A DNA stretch of 14,694 nt from Podila epigama (GCA_015679605.1 JAAAVE010000539.1:1-14694); one strand, 5' to 3'; shown: positions 1 to 10,485, counted from the stretch's first letter. Notes: generated from the letters alone by a model not told the origin. A program made the numbers and translations.

Positions 1-533
1 TTTTACTATTTCCAATGGCCGCACAGTGAGTGGGTGAGTCGGTGGTTTGAGCTCTTTGGGTAGGTTGAAATTGTAGGGTCAAGTCAAGGTTGGCAGAGGA
101 CTGACTGGAGCCATTTCATTTGCCCCGACAAAGGGACAAAGGGCAAAAGGGGGGAAACAACAAGAGAGAGACAAATCGAGCGGGGAGAAGAAGAAAAAGA
201 AAAAATAATCAGCCAACAGCAACAGAGACGACCGAAACGAACAGCAAAAAACAAAGCACAATCGAACCATCAGCTGAGACGGCCGTTTCGTCCGCTTTTT
301 GTTGTTGTTTTCTATGGCCTATTGACCTTTCTTTCTTTCTTTTTTTTTTTTTTTTTTTTTTTGTTTCGTTGTCATCTCACTCTTTTCCTTCCTCATCTTT
401 TTCATTTACCCACACTCATTCACTCATTCTCTCATTCACTCAATCCATTCATTCCGCCACCCACTCTGTACACAGACATACACACACTCCACTCCCTCGC
501 TCTACTCTATACATACTTACTACATAACACAGG
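1..533 (+). promoter_or_regulatory. Upstream region and 5' leader of the acetoacetyl-CoA synthetase gene
   Basis: No convincing gene is seen here. Positions 120-340 are purine-rich and then turn to pyrimidine. There is a run of 23 T at 340-362. From about 365 to 530 the plus strand is almost purely C/T/A and contains many CATTCA/CTCATTC-type words, ending directly before the ATG at 534. A long pyrimidine-rich leader before the start codon is common in fungal promoters, and the run probably covers the transcription start and 5' UTR, though this is inferred from composition only. A CCAAT sequence lies at 12-16, more than 500 nt from the start codon, so its relevance is doubtful. Short open frames here are low-complexity and have no domain signal. 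Confidence 0.45.
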
Positions 534-3500
534 ATGCCAGCCACTATCGACACTAACCAGGGCATGGACCCTCACCCAAAAAAGATGTGGGAGCCTTCTG
601 ACCTAGGCAAGAAGGAAATGGAAAAGTTCAGGGTCCATGTCAACCAGAAGCACAACCTCTCCCTGGGTAGGTCAATGTTAAATGCCAAAGTAGCACAACG
701 GAGTCTGTGGCCCCCCGAGGTTTGGGTTATTGAAAGAGACTGCCGATCAGAAAGGGAGAATACGAAATGGAAATAGCGTCCACAATAGACAAAAACTCAT
801 TGCATTGCTAAAATTTCCTTTTGTCAACATCTAGCCAACTATGATGCCCTCTGGCAGTGGTCAGTGGACCAGATCGAACAGTTCTGGGCCGATATCTGGG
901 AGTATACCAATGTCATTGCCAGTGTTCCTTGTTCTGGACCTGTATGTGTTCTTTGCAACTTGCAACTTTCCTCATTTCTTATCCATACAAATGCAAACGC
1001 ACCTAGCCTTGCCACCTTTTTGTTTTAACATTCTCCCTTCCGTCTACCAACAATAACCACTCCAAGGTCGTGGATAGCTCTGTCCCAATGGATACTTTCC
1101 CTACCTGGTTCGAGTCTGCACGCCTCAATTTCGCTGAGAATGCACTCTGGTGCAGGGATCCCTCAAAGACGGCGATCATCGCCACAGGCGAGCTACAGGC
1201 CGAGCCTACTCGCATCTCATATGCAGAGCTCTATACCCGTGTGCGTCAGTGCGTCAAAGCAATGCGTGCCCACGGTGTCGTCAAGGGCGACCGTGTTGCC
1301 GGTTACATTGCCAACTGCCCCGAAGCCATCATCGCCATGTTGGCTGCCTCCTCCATTGGTGCAATCTGGAGCTCCACCTCACCTGACTTTGGTACCATTG
1401 TAAGTGAATATTTTCTTTGTCCGTCAATATGCACATTTTTTTTTTCTCCAGGAGCAGAACACATGTCAACAAGAAGAGTCATCAGCAATTCCTACCCTTG
1501 CCGATCTGAAAAAGAAAAGAGGCATATCAACACTCTCGCGCCCTAAAAAAAATGAAAAAGTGAGCCACGGACTATGACACGATTGGATTGGGTGTGGCAT
1601 GACAATTCTGTTTTATTTTCCGTCTCCACCCTCCACCATGTTTGCATATTTGTGTGAACAGGCACTTCAGGAAAGCAGTTTGCATAGGCCAGTAAACGAC
1701 ACTTTGCTTGACTCTTTTCAAAAACAGCTACACATGCTTCTTTTTTCGATTCATCAGCAAGGAAGGAACAACAGCGAACAACAGCGAACAACAGATACAA
1801 GCGATATTGCGAACGACGCAGCAAACATAGGGACATGGAGCTGAATCCCAAAAAAAAAAAAAATGAATAGAAGAGCTTAAAAGAATGAAGATAAAAAAAA
1901 GAAAAGCTAAAAAAGCAAGAATGGATCAGGCCACATTATTTCTATTTCTGTTTAAAAAATTAACCGATTTACTTTTTTACTTTTTTACTTAACAAAATAC
2001 CTCATGTTCCATGTTCATAGGGTGTCCTGGATCGTTTCTCACAAATCAAGCCCAAGTTGCTCTTCTCTGTCAATGCCGTCGTCTACAACGGTCGCCCACA
2101 CGACCATATCCAAAAGCTGCGCCAGGTCCTTGATGGTAAGAACGAGAGCGAGTGTACACAGAGAACGAGCCACAAAAATAACAAATAACGCGTACACCTT
2201 GACTCATTCGATTCAATTGTTCATCTTTTTTGTTATGCCACATCTGTCTCGTAGGACTCGACATGGTTGAAAAGGTCATTCTGATTCCCTTTGTCCCCAC
2301 GCAACCATGCGAGCCCAGCTCGGTCAACAACGGCACAACTTGGGCCGACTTTTTGGCCACATCAGGAGAACAACCCACAACAGCATCCAAACCCGCTACT
2401 CAAAACCAGGAGTTGATCGACTTTGAGCCCTTGCCATTCAACCACCCCCTCTACATCCTCTTTTCATCCGGCACCACAGGCAAACCCAAGTGCATCGTTC
2501 ACTCGGCCGGTGGCATGCTTCTCCAGCACAAGAAGGAGCACATTCTCCATGGCAACCTCAACTCTTCAGATATCCTCTTCCAGTACACCACTACCGGCTG
2601 GATGATGTGGAACTGGCTCGTCTCTGGTCTGACCCTTGGCGCAACCATCGTTCTCTATGACGGCTCCCCTTTCAAGCCCGGCCCATCTGCCCTCTGGGAT
2701 TTGGTCGAGAAGGAAAAGGTGACAGCGTTTGGCACGTCTGCAAAGTACATCCAGGCCATCCAGGATGCAGGTTACTACCCCAACCAGCACCACACTCTCA
2801 ACAGCCTCCACTCGATCTACTCGACCGGTTCGCCACTCAAGCCCGAAAGCTTTGACTTTTGCTATGAGTATATCAAATCGGATCTGTTGCTGGGTTCCAT
2901 CACAGGAGGCACTGACATCTGCTCCCTCTTTGCCTCCCATAACGCTGCCCTCCCCGTTTACCGTGGCGAAATCCAGTGCCGCTCCTTGGGCATGAAGATC
3001 GAGGCCTGGTCTGCACCCCAGACACCTGTCTTTGGTCAGTCTGGCGACCTTGTCTGCTCTCGTCTGTTCCCCTGCATGCCCGTCTACTTTTGGGATGATG
3101 CTGGCAACAAAAAGTACAAGGCTGCCTACTTTGACAACTATGCTGGTGTGTGGTACCACGGAGACTTTGTCTGGATCAACCCCAACACTGGCGGAATTGT
3201 CATGCTCGGTCGTAGTGACGGCACCTTGAACCCTAATGGTGTCCGTTTTGGCTCTGCCGAAATTTATAATATCGTTGACACGTACCCCGAAGTGGCCGAC
3301 TCGCTCTGTGTAGGTCAGACGCTCAAAGACGGCACGGACGAGCGTGTGGTCCTGTTCTTGAAGGTAGATGACAAGGAGGGTGAGGAGCCAACAGAGGGAC
3401 TTGACGCCAACTTGGTGAACCGAATCAAGACACATATCCGCAACCAGCTCAGCCCTCGTCACGTACCGGCCTTTGTCTTGAGAACCAAGGACATTCCCTA

Positions 3501-3633
3501 TACCATCAACGGCAAGAAAGTCGAGATTGCAGTCAAGAAGATCATTTCAGGACAAACTGTCGTGCCCTCGGGCACTTTGGTCAACCCAGAATCACTTGAA
3601 TTGTACTACAATATCCCAGAGCTCCAGCAATGA
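534..3633 (+). CDS. AACS: Acetoacetyl-CoA synthetase (acetoacetate-CoA ligase), 5 exons
   Basis: The enzyme activates acetoacetate to acetoacetyl-CoA using ATP and CoA, feeding ketone bodies or leucine-derived acetoacetate into sterol and lipid synthesis; it is normally cytosolic. Exons: 534-666, 835-941, 1067-1399, 2021-2135, 2255-3633, giving 688 aa (human AACS is about 670). The start is chosen because MWEP, an N-terminal family motif, follows at residues 18-21. The acyl-activating N-terminal region includes [15 protein letters not shown] and WSSTSPDFG. The ATP-binding loop SSGTTGKPK is at residues 300-308. GGTD is at 447-450, the ATP-ribose-contacting Asp is in YHGDF (Asp533), the hinge GRSDG begins at 548, and the probable catalytic Lys is in NGKK (Lys650). 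There is no peroxisomal C-terminal tripeptide. SPDFG followed by [13 protein letters not shown] distinguishes AACS from acetyl-CoA synthetase. Intron 3 is unusually long (621 nt). The gene converges on the GLTSCR1-domain gene downstream. Confidence 0.97.
1400..2020 (+). other. AACS intron 3 (621 nt) with tandem repeat and A/T tracts
   Basis: Donor GTAAGT at 1400 and acceptor CATAG ending at 2020 bracket an intron four to five times longer than the other introns of this gene. Removing it joins SPDFGTI to GVLDRFSQ, as expected for the family. It holds a 10-bp unit GAACAACAGC in about 2.8 tandem copies (1766-1793), an A run near 1848-1862, and TTTTTTAC repeats at about 1970-1990. It also holds a second strong-looking acceptor (T-rich tract then CTCCAG ending at 1451) followed by an open 108-nt stretch and a GTGAGC donor at 1560. 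I see no transposon ends and no nested gene. Confidence 0.8.
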
Positions 3634-4326
3634 AGTAGCTCCAGTGAAGAAGGAGAAAGTGAGCGAAGCGGATAGATGGCGATTTTCAATATGCATTCAT
3701 AATTCTATATATTCATAAACCAACTTCGAATACCAAGGTTATTCATTCATTTCATTTCGCTCGATTTTTTACTTTTGGTTTATCCATGTTTTGGTCTGCT
3801 TGAAAAAAGATCTAGCCTAGGTTGCATGATTCGTTCTCAACTTTTTGGATTGTAATGAAGGGCAAACAGGCGACTGTGCACCTTTCCCTTTGTCGTGTCG
3901 ACAAGTCATCAGAGACCTCGAATGAACGTGGGCGACGTGACAGAGTGGCAGAGCATGTGGGAATATAAATATTTATATATGACATTGGTTGTCGAGAAAT
4001 ATGCCAAGATGATGGAGACAGTCTCCTTCTTTCGTACTTCCTTTAATCTCCTTGATAAGAAAGGAACTTGGTAAGAAAGTCAAAAAAAGAAAAAAGAAAA
4101 AAGAAAAGAAAAAAAAAGGCAAAAAAAAAAAGTTTAAAAAAAAAAATGAAAAGGAATGATATATGGCTATGGTACAAGGTAACGGATTAATGGGGGTGTG
4201 CTATGGTTGGTGTTACAACAGTCAATGATGTGGTGCATGCAAAAAAGGAGAAAGGGAGAAATGGAGAAGCTGTTGGCTATAAACAATGTCGAGGGAAAAA
4301 GAAAGAAAAAAAAAGTAAAATAATAA
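3634..4326. other. Shared 3' region between two convergent genes
   Basis: This 693-nt stretch between the stop codons of AACS (plus) and the GLTSCR1-domain gene (minus) has no supported gene. It should contain both 3' UTRs and both poly(A) sites. A perfect 16-nt palindrome, ATATAAATATTTATAT, lies at 3963-3978; TA-rich words like this serve as 3'-end processing elements in fungi. A strongly A-rich block with scattered G occupies 4081-4146. No exact AATAAA was found close behind either stop codon. The open frame at 4203-4679 is the repetitive antisense of the Gln/Glu-rich tail of the neighbouring gene. Confidence 0.6.
3963..3978. repeat. Perfect 16-nt AT-only palindrome
   Basis: ATATAAATATTTATAT reads the same on both strands. 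It sits about 330 nt after the AACS stop and 350 nt before the stop of the convergent gene, so it could act as a TA-rich efficiency element for 3'-end formation on either strand. That role is inferred; only the palindrome is seen directly. Confidence 0.6.
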
Positions 4327-6451
4327 TCATGGCTTTGGCGCTTGCTCTTGCTCTTGCTGTTGCTCTTGCTCTTGCACTTGTTCTTGCTGCTTCAACTCCA
4401 ATTGCTTCTCCAACTCCATCTTGTGATGTTTCTCCAATTCTCTCTGAAGTTGCTCCTCTCGCTTTTGTTGAAGCTTTTCCTCCTGCAATCGGAGCTCCTG
4501 TTGCTGCTGCAAATGTTCCTGCATCTCTTCCATATGGCTCTGTTGTTGCTCTTCCTGCAGTTGAAGTCGCTGCTGCTGCTCCAGTCTGGCCACTTCTTCC
4601 AGCCTTTGTCGCTCCAACATCAGCTTTTGTTGTTGCTCAATCAACAGGGCTTCCGCTCTCCGCTGTTGCATTATCATGACCTGCCGTGCCTCCAGCTCTT
4701 TCTTCAGCAGCTCCGTTTGTTCCTTCACCACCTTGAACTCCTCTGCCACCTTTGCATGCTCTGCTCGTTCAAGCTCCATCTCATACCGAAGACTCAAAAT
4801 ATCAAGCGCACTCGACGGGTTTGACATTTGTTTCTTGGCACTGGACCGAACCAAATCGTTATACTTTTCAAAGAGCTCTCTTTTCCGCTTGTGTACCGTC
4901 ACTGCCTTTTCATGCAACTCGGCTATAAAAGACATAAATAAATAAAAAGATATTCATTCAAAAAGTGGACTTTGTCAGAACCAGCGCATTAATCAGCAAA
5001 AATAATCAGAGGTAAAATGACAACAGTTGAAAACATGAACGCACCTTCAAATTTAGTACCAAAATCCTTGGCATGAGATTCCAAATCCTCTTCAGGGTAC
5101 TGAAAGATATGGTATGGTACAAGACGCTCGATAGCATCTTGCAATGATTTGAAAGGTGTCTTGTAGTCCTGGTGAGTGAGGGTATGTTGTGCCTGCAACA
5201 ACTCTTCGGCCATCGCGTGCCGCACACTGTCATGATGCTCTGCAATTTGCTGTTGTAATTGTTCTTCTACCGTTGGAGGACCTGTCCTACCAGCGCCCAT
5301 GCCCATGATACCCTCAAGGGCCGCTTTTGCAGTCGTTGCCCCAGTTCCTGACCCTGGCAACTTGGGCGCGATAGCGACTGATGAAGACAGGGATGAAGCT
5401 GTGGCCTGTTTTCGTTGCTGTTGCTGCATCTGTTGCTGTTGTTGCTGGAGTTGAAGTAGCTGTTGACTCGCCACTGGGTAAAGCTGTCGAAAAAGTGCCT
5501 CCTTCTTTTGTAGTTGCAGCTTGACTAGCGCCAAAGTCTGTTCTGCTTCCTGGACAAGCTGCCGTACTTTTTGCTTCTGTATGTTTTGCGCTTCAATCGG
5601 TGCATTCAAGGTCAGGGTCCGGAGTAAAATCTGTTCTTGCTCCTTGAGATTTTCCGTTCTTGTCTCCTGCAGTTTGAGTGCTTGATGTAGTTGATGGATC
5701 TCTGTCAAAAGCTTGACCTGGTCAGGATGATTGATGGTTGCTGAAAGCGCGTTGGTACTTTTCTCTGGAGTGGATGACGATGCTGGCAATGGCGCCGATG
5801 ATGATGATGATGATGATGATGACAATGCTGGCTGCGATGCTTGTTTTTGGGCTTCCAGGAGTTGTTGCTGCTGGAGCTGCTTCTTCTTGGAATATTTTCC
5901 TGTTTTGTTGTACTTTCTGGTCGTCTTTTGCGGCTCGCCCTGTCCACTTGCCGTAGAAGCCGCTCCATTCTGTTGTTGTGCTGTCGTGGATCCCTGGCGC
6001 CCAGGAGCAATCGGACGGACACCTGACGTGGCCTGGGATTGAGCCAGTCGAACCTGTTGCGTCTGTGCTTGGGCTGCGGCGATCGCCTGGGCAGTTGTTT
6101 GTTGGTGATGAAGAAGATTGATCTCTACGAGGAGTCGGTCGCGTTGCTCCTGTGTGAGAGACTGGACTGACATATTGTCAGGCAGTTTGTAGATGACCTG
6201 ATCTTTTTTCTTAATCATGAGGACCGTCAGTCCGGCCATTTGAATATGAGTAACAGTCTCGACATCATTTCCTTGGTTTAAAGCCGTAGGCGTCTACAAG
6301 TGTTGATGCACAGTGGCATTAGTACCAATGCTTGCTTCTTGTGTAGACAATGAATGTTTGACGTGAAGAAAATATTTAGAAGCAGGCTGCAGAACACAAA
6401 TAATAATATTAAAAAAAAAAGTCTTACAGAAGGTGTGCTTGTTGAAGCCAT
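4327..6451 (-). CDS. GLTSCR1 (BICRA-type) domain protein, probable SWI/SNF subunit, 3 exons
   Basis: Exons on the minus strand: 6451-6428, 6293-5045, 4922-4327, giving 622 aa. The first exon has only eight codons (MASTSTPS) and joins in frame through a 134-nt intron with GTAAGA donor and TTGTAG acceptor. An alternative is an unspliced start at Met 6239. Residues about 9-370 are low-complexity, rich in Gln, Ser and Ala, including a run of nine Ser encoded by TCA repeats. Residues about 379-485 match the GLTSCR1 domain: a start like YKTPFKSLQDAIERLVPYHI, then an FE-x-HEK helix and a basic helix with SNPSSALDILSLRYE. The second intron falls inside this domain. The last 140 residues are a Gln/Glu/Leu coiled coil. 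In animals, BICRA and BICRAL use this domain to build the non-canonical BAF complex, so a nuclear chromatin-remodelling role is inferred. It shares a divergent promoter with COX12. Confidence 0.88.
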
Positions 6452-6875
6452 GGTCTATGGCGGAATTCTTGTTGTGTTGCGAGTGGTCTGTTTGTCTGAC
6501 CCTTTTTTCTGTAGCGATGCATCATTGATAAGTACAGCATTCTTTTCTGTTCATCTCTGGATGATTAAATTTCAAAAGAAAGAACAAAAAAAAAAAAAAA
6601 AAAAAAAAGCAAATCTACCTTCAATAATTAAGTGAAAATGATATATGATCAGTCCACATCAATAAAACAAAAAATAAAAAAAAATAAACCAAAAAAAAAA
6701 AATTATTGCAGCCTGCAGCCCTTTTTTGCAGGAAAAACGTGGAAAATTTCTTCTTTGACGTGTGTCTGTCCATTCGTCCATTCCCTGAATTTTCCTCCGA
6801 TGATCATTCCGGTTCATACTTCCATTCATTACAACCATACATTCATCTCATCCCATCCCATCCACCCGCTTCACC
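6452..6875. promoter_or_regulatory. Divergent promoter region between GLTSCR1-domain gene and COX12
   Basis: The 424 nt separate two start codons facing away from each other, so both promoters must lie here or overlap. An uninterrupted run of 23 A spans 6586-6608 and a second A-rich block covers about 6661-6704. Such poly(dA:dT) tracts keep promoters free of nucleosomes in fungi (known biology; its operation here is inferred). GCAGCCTGCAGC lies at about 6709-6720. The 150 nt before the COX12 ATG are pyrimidine-rich with repeated CCATTC/TTCATT words, a typical leader. No CCAAT or TATA box is convincingly placed. Confidence 0.55.
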
Positions 6876-7611
6876 ATGTCTGATATCAAGATCGAAACTA
6901 GTACGTGACCTGTGCATAGTTGCATCACCCTTCGCGCTATTCATTCATCCGAATACTGCATTCTGGGGATAATTATGAAATCGGAAGAAGACAACTACTC
7001 GGAAAAAACCCCTTCAGCAGCCACATTGTTCTAGTGTTGGACGATGGATTGGGAAGCAAGATCTAGGTGTTTTCATCAGGAATACCAATCACAATAAGCT
7101 GCGAATTATGAATGAACACTATATTACGCCAAATCATCAGCTCTAAACAATTTTCAGAATAGTCTGGCACTGAGAACACCACCACCTCTGATCAGTTCCG
7201 AGGCATATTTTGTTTTAGCTACTCGCACATCCAATTGAGCTAACTTTTGACGTATCCACTTCTTCTTCCCTCATAGCCGGCTTTGACGCTCGTTTCCCCA
7301 ACACCAACCAGAGCAAGCACTGCTGGCAGTCGTATGTCGACTACTACAAGTGCATTGATGCTCGTGGTGAGGAGTTTGCTCCTTGCCAGCAGTTCAAGAA
7401 GACCTACAAGAGCTTGTGCCCCAACGACTGGGTGAGATATTTACATCTTTTTGTTCGGAGCGTTCAATGATGCTTATCGTGTATAGATGAGGTACATGAA
7501 TAGTGACTAATCATTCATTCTCAATAACTTGGACCGTGAATTATCTTTTAGGTCGCCAAGTGGGAGGAGCAGCGCGAGGAGGGCACCATCCCTTTCAAGT
7601 TGACCGTCTAA
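6876..7611 (+). CDS. COX12: Cytochrome c oxidase subunit 6B (COX12/COX6B), 3 exons
   Basis: This is a nuclear-encoded subunit of respiratory complex IV, located on the intermembrane-space side where it bridges the dimer. Exons 6876-6900, 7277-7431 and 7552-7611 give 79 aa, close to the usual 80-86. The twin-cysteine helix-hairpin is complete: Cys24-X9-Cys34 and Cys45-X10-Cys56, the COX6B pattern, which predicts two disulfides formed by the Mia40 import route; no cleavable presequence is needed or seen. GFDARFPN at 10-17 and NQSKHCWQ at 19-26 are family hallmarks. The ATG is in a good context (TTCACCATG). Codon choice is strongly biased to C- or G-ending codons (AAG, GAG, GTC, ACC), more than in neighbouring PRP4, as expected for a highly expressed gene. 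A long first intron close to the start codon (376 nt) is typical of abundant fungal mRNAs. Confidence 0.97.
6901..7276 (+). other. COX12 intron 1 (376 nt)
   Basis: Donor GTACGT directly after codon 8 plus one base, and a pyrimidine-rich acceptor (CTTCTTCCCTCATAG) ending at 7276. It is about three times longer than the other introns nearby. I looked for C/D or H/ACA snoRNA boxes and for a nested open frame and saw nothing convincing. Confidence 0.85.
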
Positions 7612-7940
7612 AAAAGAACCAACCACACAGCACCCTACACACACAGATACACACACTCTACAAATAAATTACTGCGATCCTATTCGTGTAGAAAGTGCCT
7701 CTAGACGGACTATAGGAAAAATAATCGTCGTGCCCATGTTAAAAAGATGTTTATGCAGTTTAATTGTTGGTATGCCCCATATTCAAGAACTGGCTTCACC
7801 CGAAAGGGGGGGAATAAAGCAAAAATGAGAAATATCCAAGCCACCTATTGAGTATCCCAAAAGAGATCTCTCATTAAGGTGGACATTACTCTCACACACG
7901 CACATTCACTCCATTCACCTACCGCCACCAGCATCATTCA
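7612..7940 (+). promoter_or_regulatory. COX12 3' UTR and PRP4 promoter
   Basis: Head-to-tail spacer of 329 nt. The first part is CA-rich (ACACACAGATACACACAC) and carries AATAAA at 7663-7668, 52 nt after the stop, the likely poly(A) signal of COX12. A second AATAAA lies at 7813-7818. The last 60 nt before the PRP4 ATG are a C/A/T-rich leader (CACACACGCACATTCACTCC). No TATA or CCAAT box is seen and no separate gene. Confidence 0.55.
7663..7668 (+). terminator. Probable COX12 poly(A) signal AATAAA
   Basis: Exact AATAAA 52 nt downstream of the COX12 stop codon, in an A/C-rich stretch. Position and match support its use; cleavage was not shown. Confidence 0.6.
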
Positions 7941-10395
7941 ATGGACAGCAACAGTAATAATGCAAAGCCGGCAGGAGGGCGCATTCACTTTGGATCCCTT
8001 GAAGCCATCGAAGCCAAGAAGCGGGAGGCGGCTGCTCGTCTAGCTGCGGTGGTCGCGGCCTCGTCTCCTGCTGCCACACCACCTTCCACCGGCACCTCAA
8101 CACCTGTCAAGGGCAACACACTTGATGACCTTAGTAAGGAGAGGAAAGGAAAACTGACTTCCAAAAGGCCACTATTACTATTCTGTCCAGGATTAAGTAC
8201 TTTGGAACTGACACCCTAGCTTTTGTTTTGACTACTCGTCTGCTATTTTTTTCGTTTCTCATGTCTATATTAGAGGTTGACGACAAATATGAGTTGAGCG
8301 AATCATCAAAGCGTGCTAGGGATCAACATTTGGAGCTCCAAGAGATGCTTGACAGAAACAAGCGCGCAAGGAGCCTGGCCGTCCCCACGGACGACAAAAA
8401 AGTCCGCGAGAAGTTGCGGGAAATGGGCGAGCCTGTCTGCCTCTTTGGTGAAGATGTAATGGACGAGATTGATCATTATATATTTTGGCTTTCTAGCGTG
8501 GCAATTCTTGGAAACTTTTTTGAGAATGTACATGTGATATTATTGCTAACAAACCCTATTGAAATGATACTACTCGTTGCATTTAGAACATGGATCGTAG
8601 AGCGCGTCTGCGTCAGCTTATGGCAAGGGATACAGGATTGAAAGAGGTCGACGAAAAAATGGCATCAGCAGACGAAGACAGCAGTTCGGATGAAGAAGAG
8701 GTACGAACAAGGAAGGAAACTGAGTACTGGAGGCTAAAATAACCATAAGTCGATGGTCAGATGTCCTAATGTCAACTTCATCTTTGTTTTTTTTTTTTTC
8801 CATAACCAGGAAGAAGTATATACACCAGGAACCGACAGCCTTTTGAAGGCAAGACGATCAATAGCCCATTTTTCACTATCAAGGTACAATTCCGCAATTT
8901 GAAATGCACTGTGTGCTGTCCAGGATTCATAATATCTGTTTTTGACATCCAAACCAAACTATCTTGGCCTATACATATTCGTACTTAGAGCCGCAGAAAG
9001 AGTTGCACGGCAAAAAGTTGAAAATCAAATACCTGTAGCAGTGTTCAAGAGTGTCAGAGCAGAGGAATTCGAAAAGCTAAAGGTAATGAAAGCAGCGCGG
9101 CTTGAAAGGATAAACATTATATCGACTTTTTTTTATCTAACCTCTTCATGATAACAACAATGACAACAACGATACGTCGACATGTTGATAGTCATATTCC
9201 AATTTTTCGTCTCAATTCGGAGACGACCACCCATTATCACAATGCACCTTTTCACCAGACAGCAACTACTTGGCAACAGGGTCCTTTAGAGGACTGTGCA
9301 AGATCTGGAGTATCCCCGACTCGAAGCACGTGCACACACTGCGAGGTAACTAGCGCGACTGTTCTACCAACTTTCCAATTGATCATGGAGCCATCGCGGA
9401 CTTGTCACGAAATCATAGTCACTCACTCGAGACGTGATCATTCTCGTTACTTTTAGGTCACACCGACAAGATTGGAGGCATCAAATGGCATCCAAATGCA
9501 CATATCTCGCTTGATCGCGGTGCTGTAAACTTGGCTACTGGTGGTAGTGATGGCTTGGTGCACCTTTGGTCTTTGGAGAGGTAAACCATGAAAGTCAATC
9601 GTTTTAAGATATCATGGCATACTTTTTACAACACGTATATTTACACATCTCTATATCATGCCATGACTCTTCTTTTCTAATAGCGAAACCCCAATCCAAA
9701 CTTTGAAAGGCCACGAAAGTAGAGTGGCTCGGATTGCATTTCACCCCAATGGCAGGTTCCTAGGAAGTGCAGGATTTGACGGTACATGGAGGCTGTGGGA
9801 TGTTGATGTTGGGACAGAGCTTGTGACACAGAGGGGGCACTCGCGGGAAGTATACGCCATTGCATTCCAATGTGATGGCTCGCTGGCGGCAACAGGAGGG
9901 CTGGATGCTATCGGCCGTGTATGGGATCTGCGGACAGGGCGTTCTGCGCTAACGATGGAGGGCCATGTGAATGACATTTTGGGCATTGACTTTTCACCCA
10001 ACGGATACCAGATCGCCACGGGTAGTGCAGATAACTCTATTCGAATCTGGGATTTGAGAACACTACGCTCGATCCACTCCATTCCAGCCCATACAAGCCT
10101 GGTCTCGGACATCAAGTTTTATCAAGGATCAGAGACGGAGAGTGACCCTACGTCAAGGATGCATGTGAACGGCGAACAGCCTCGTCCCTCGCGAAACGGC
10201 TTCTATCTCGCCAGTTGTAGTTTTGATGGCTCCATCAAGATTTGGAGCGCTGACGACTGGAAGCTTCAAAAGAGCTTGGTGGGTCATTCAGGCAAGGTCA
10301 CTGGAATCGATATTGCAGCCAATGGCCGATTCATTGCGTCCAGTGGGTTTGATCGAACCTTCAAACTGTGGGCACCAGAAGAAGTCGACTTTTAG
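7941..10395 (+). CDS. PRP4: U4/U6 small nuclear ribonucleoprotein PRP4, 8 exons
   Basis: This core spliceosome protein (human PRPF4) binds PRP3 and the U4/U6 duplex in the tri-snRNP. Exons: 7941-8133, 8274-8455, 8587-8700, 8810-8883, 8989-9082, 9192-9345, 9457-9580, 9684-10395; total 548 aa (human 522). All seven introns are 103-140 nt with GT...AG ends. Residues 1-64 are Ala/Ser/Pro-rich. About 100-138 is the SFM/PRP4 splicing-factor motif ([18 protein letters not shown], then RRARLRQLM), followed by an acidic stretch (SSSDEEEEE) and a helical linker with [15 protein letters not shown]. From about 220 to the end are seven WD40 repeats, each ending in (I/L/V)W or similar: [65 protein letters not shown]. 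Repeat 6 carries a Ser/Pro/Arg-rich insertion of about 25 residues between strands. The first ATG of the open frame was chosen as start. Confidence 0.96.
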
Positions 10396-10485
10396 ACTGT
10401 ACTGTATTATGATTCAGATCCGCATACTTTAAAAAGAACCACAAAGTCCCCCCCAAAGTTTGTTGTTGGTATTTAGATTTGGATT

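Noticed and set aside
120-606. Overlapping plus-strand open frames with poly-Phe and His/Ser/Leu-rich translations
   Set aside because: Translations of homopolymeric T and pyrimidine leader DNA; no start context and no family match. The second frame overlaps the true AACS start.
2566-3462. 298-codon open frame on the minus strand
   Set aside because: It lies wholly antisense to the strongly supported AACS last exon, has no family resemblance, and reflects codon bias of the coding strand.
4203-4824. Leu-rich and Ala-rich plus-strand open frames
   Set aside because: They are antisense readings of the Gln/Glu repeats of the GLTSCR1-domain gene; the hydrophobic look is a by-product of CAG/GAG repeats, not a membrane protein.
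7432-7551. Possible C/D-box snoRNA in COX12 intron 2 (AATGATGC word)
   Set aside because: The box C is imperfect, no well-placed CTGA box D was found, and no terminal stem was seen.
9741-10115. 124-codon minus-strand open frame
   Set aside because: Antisense to the WD repeats of PRP4, with no recognisable domain.
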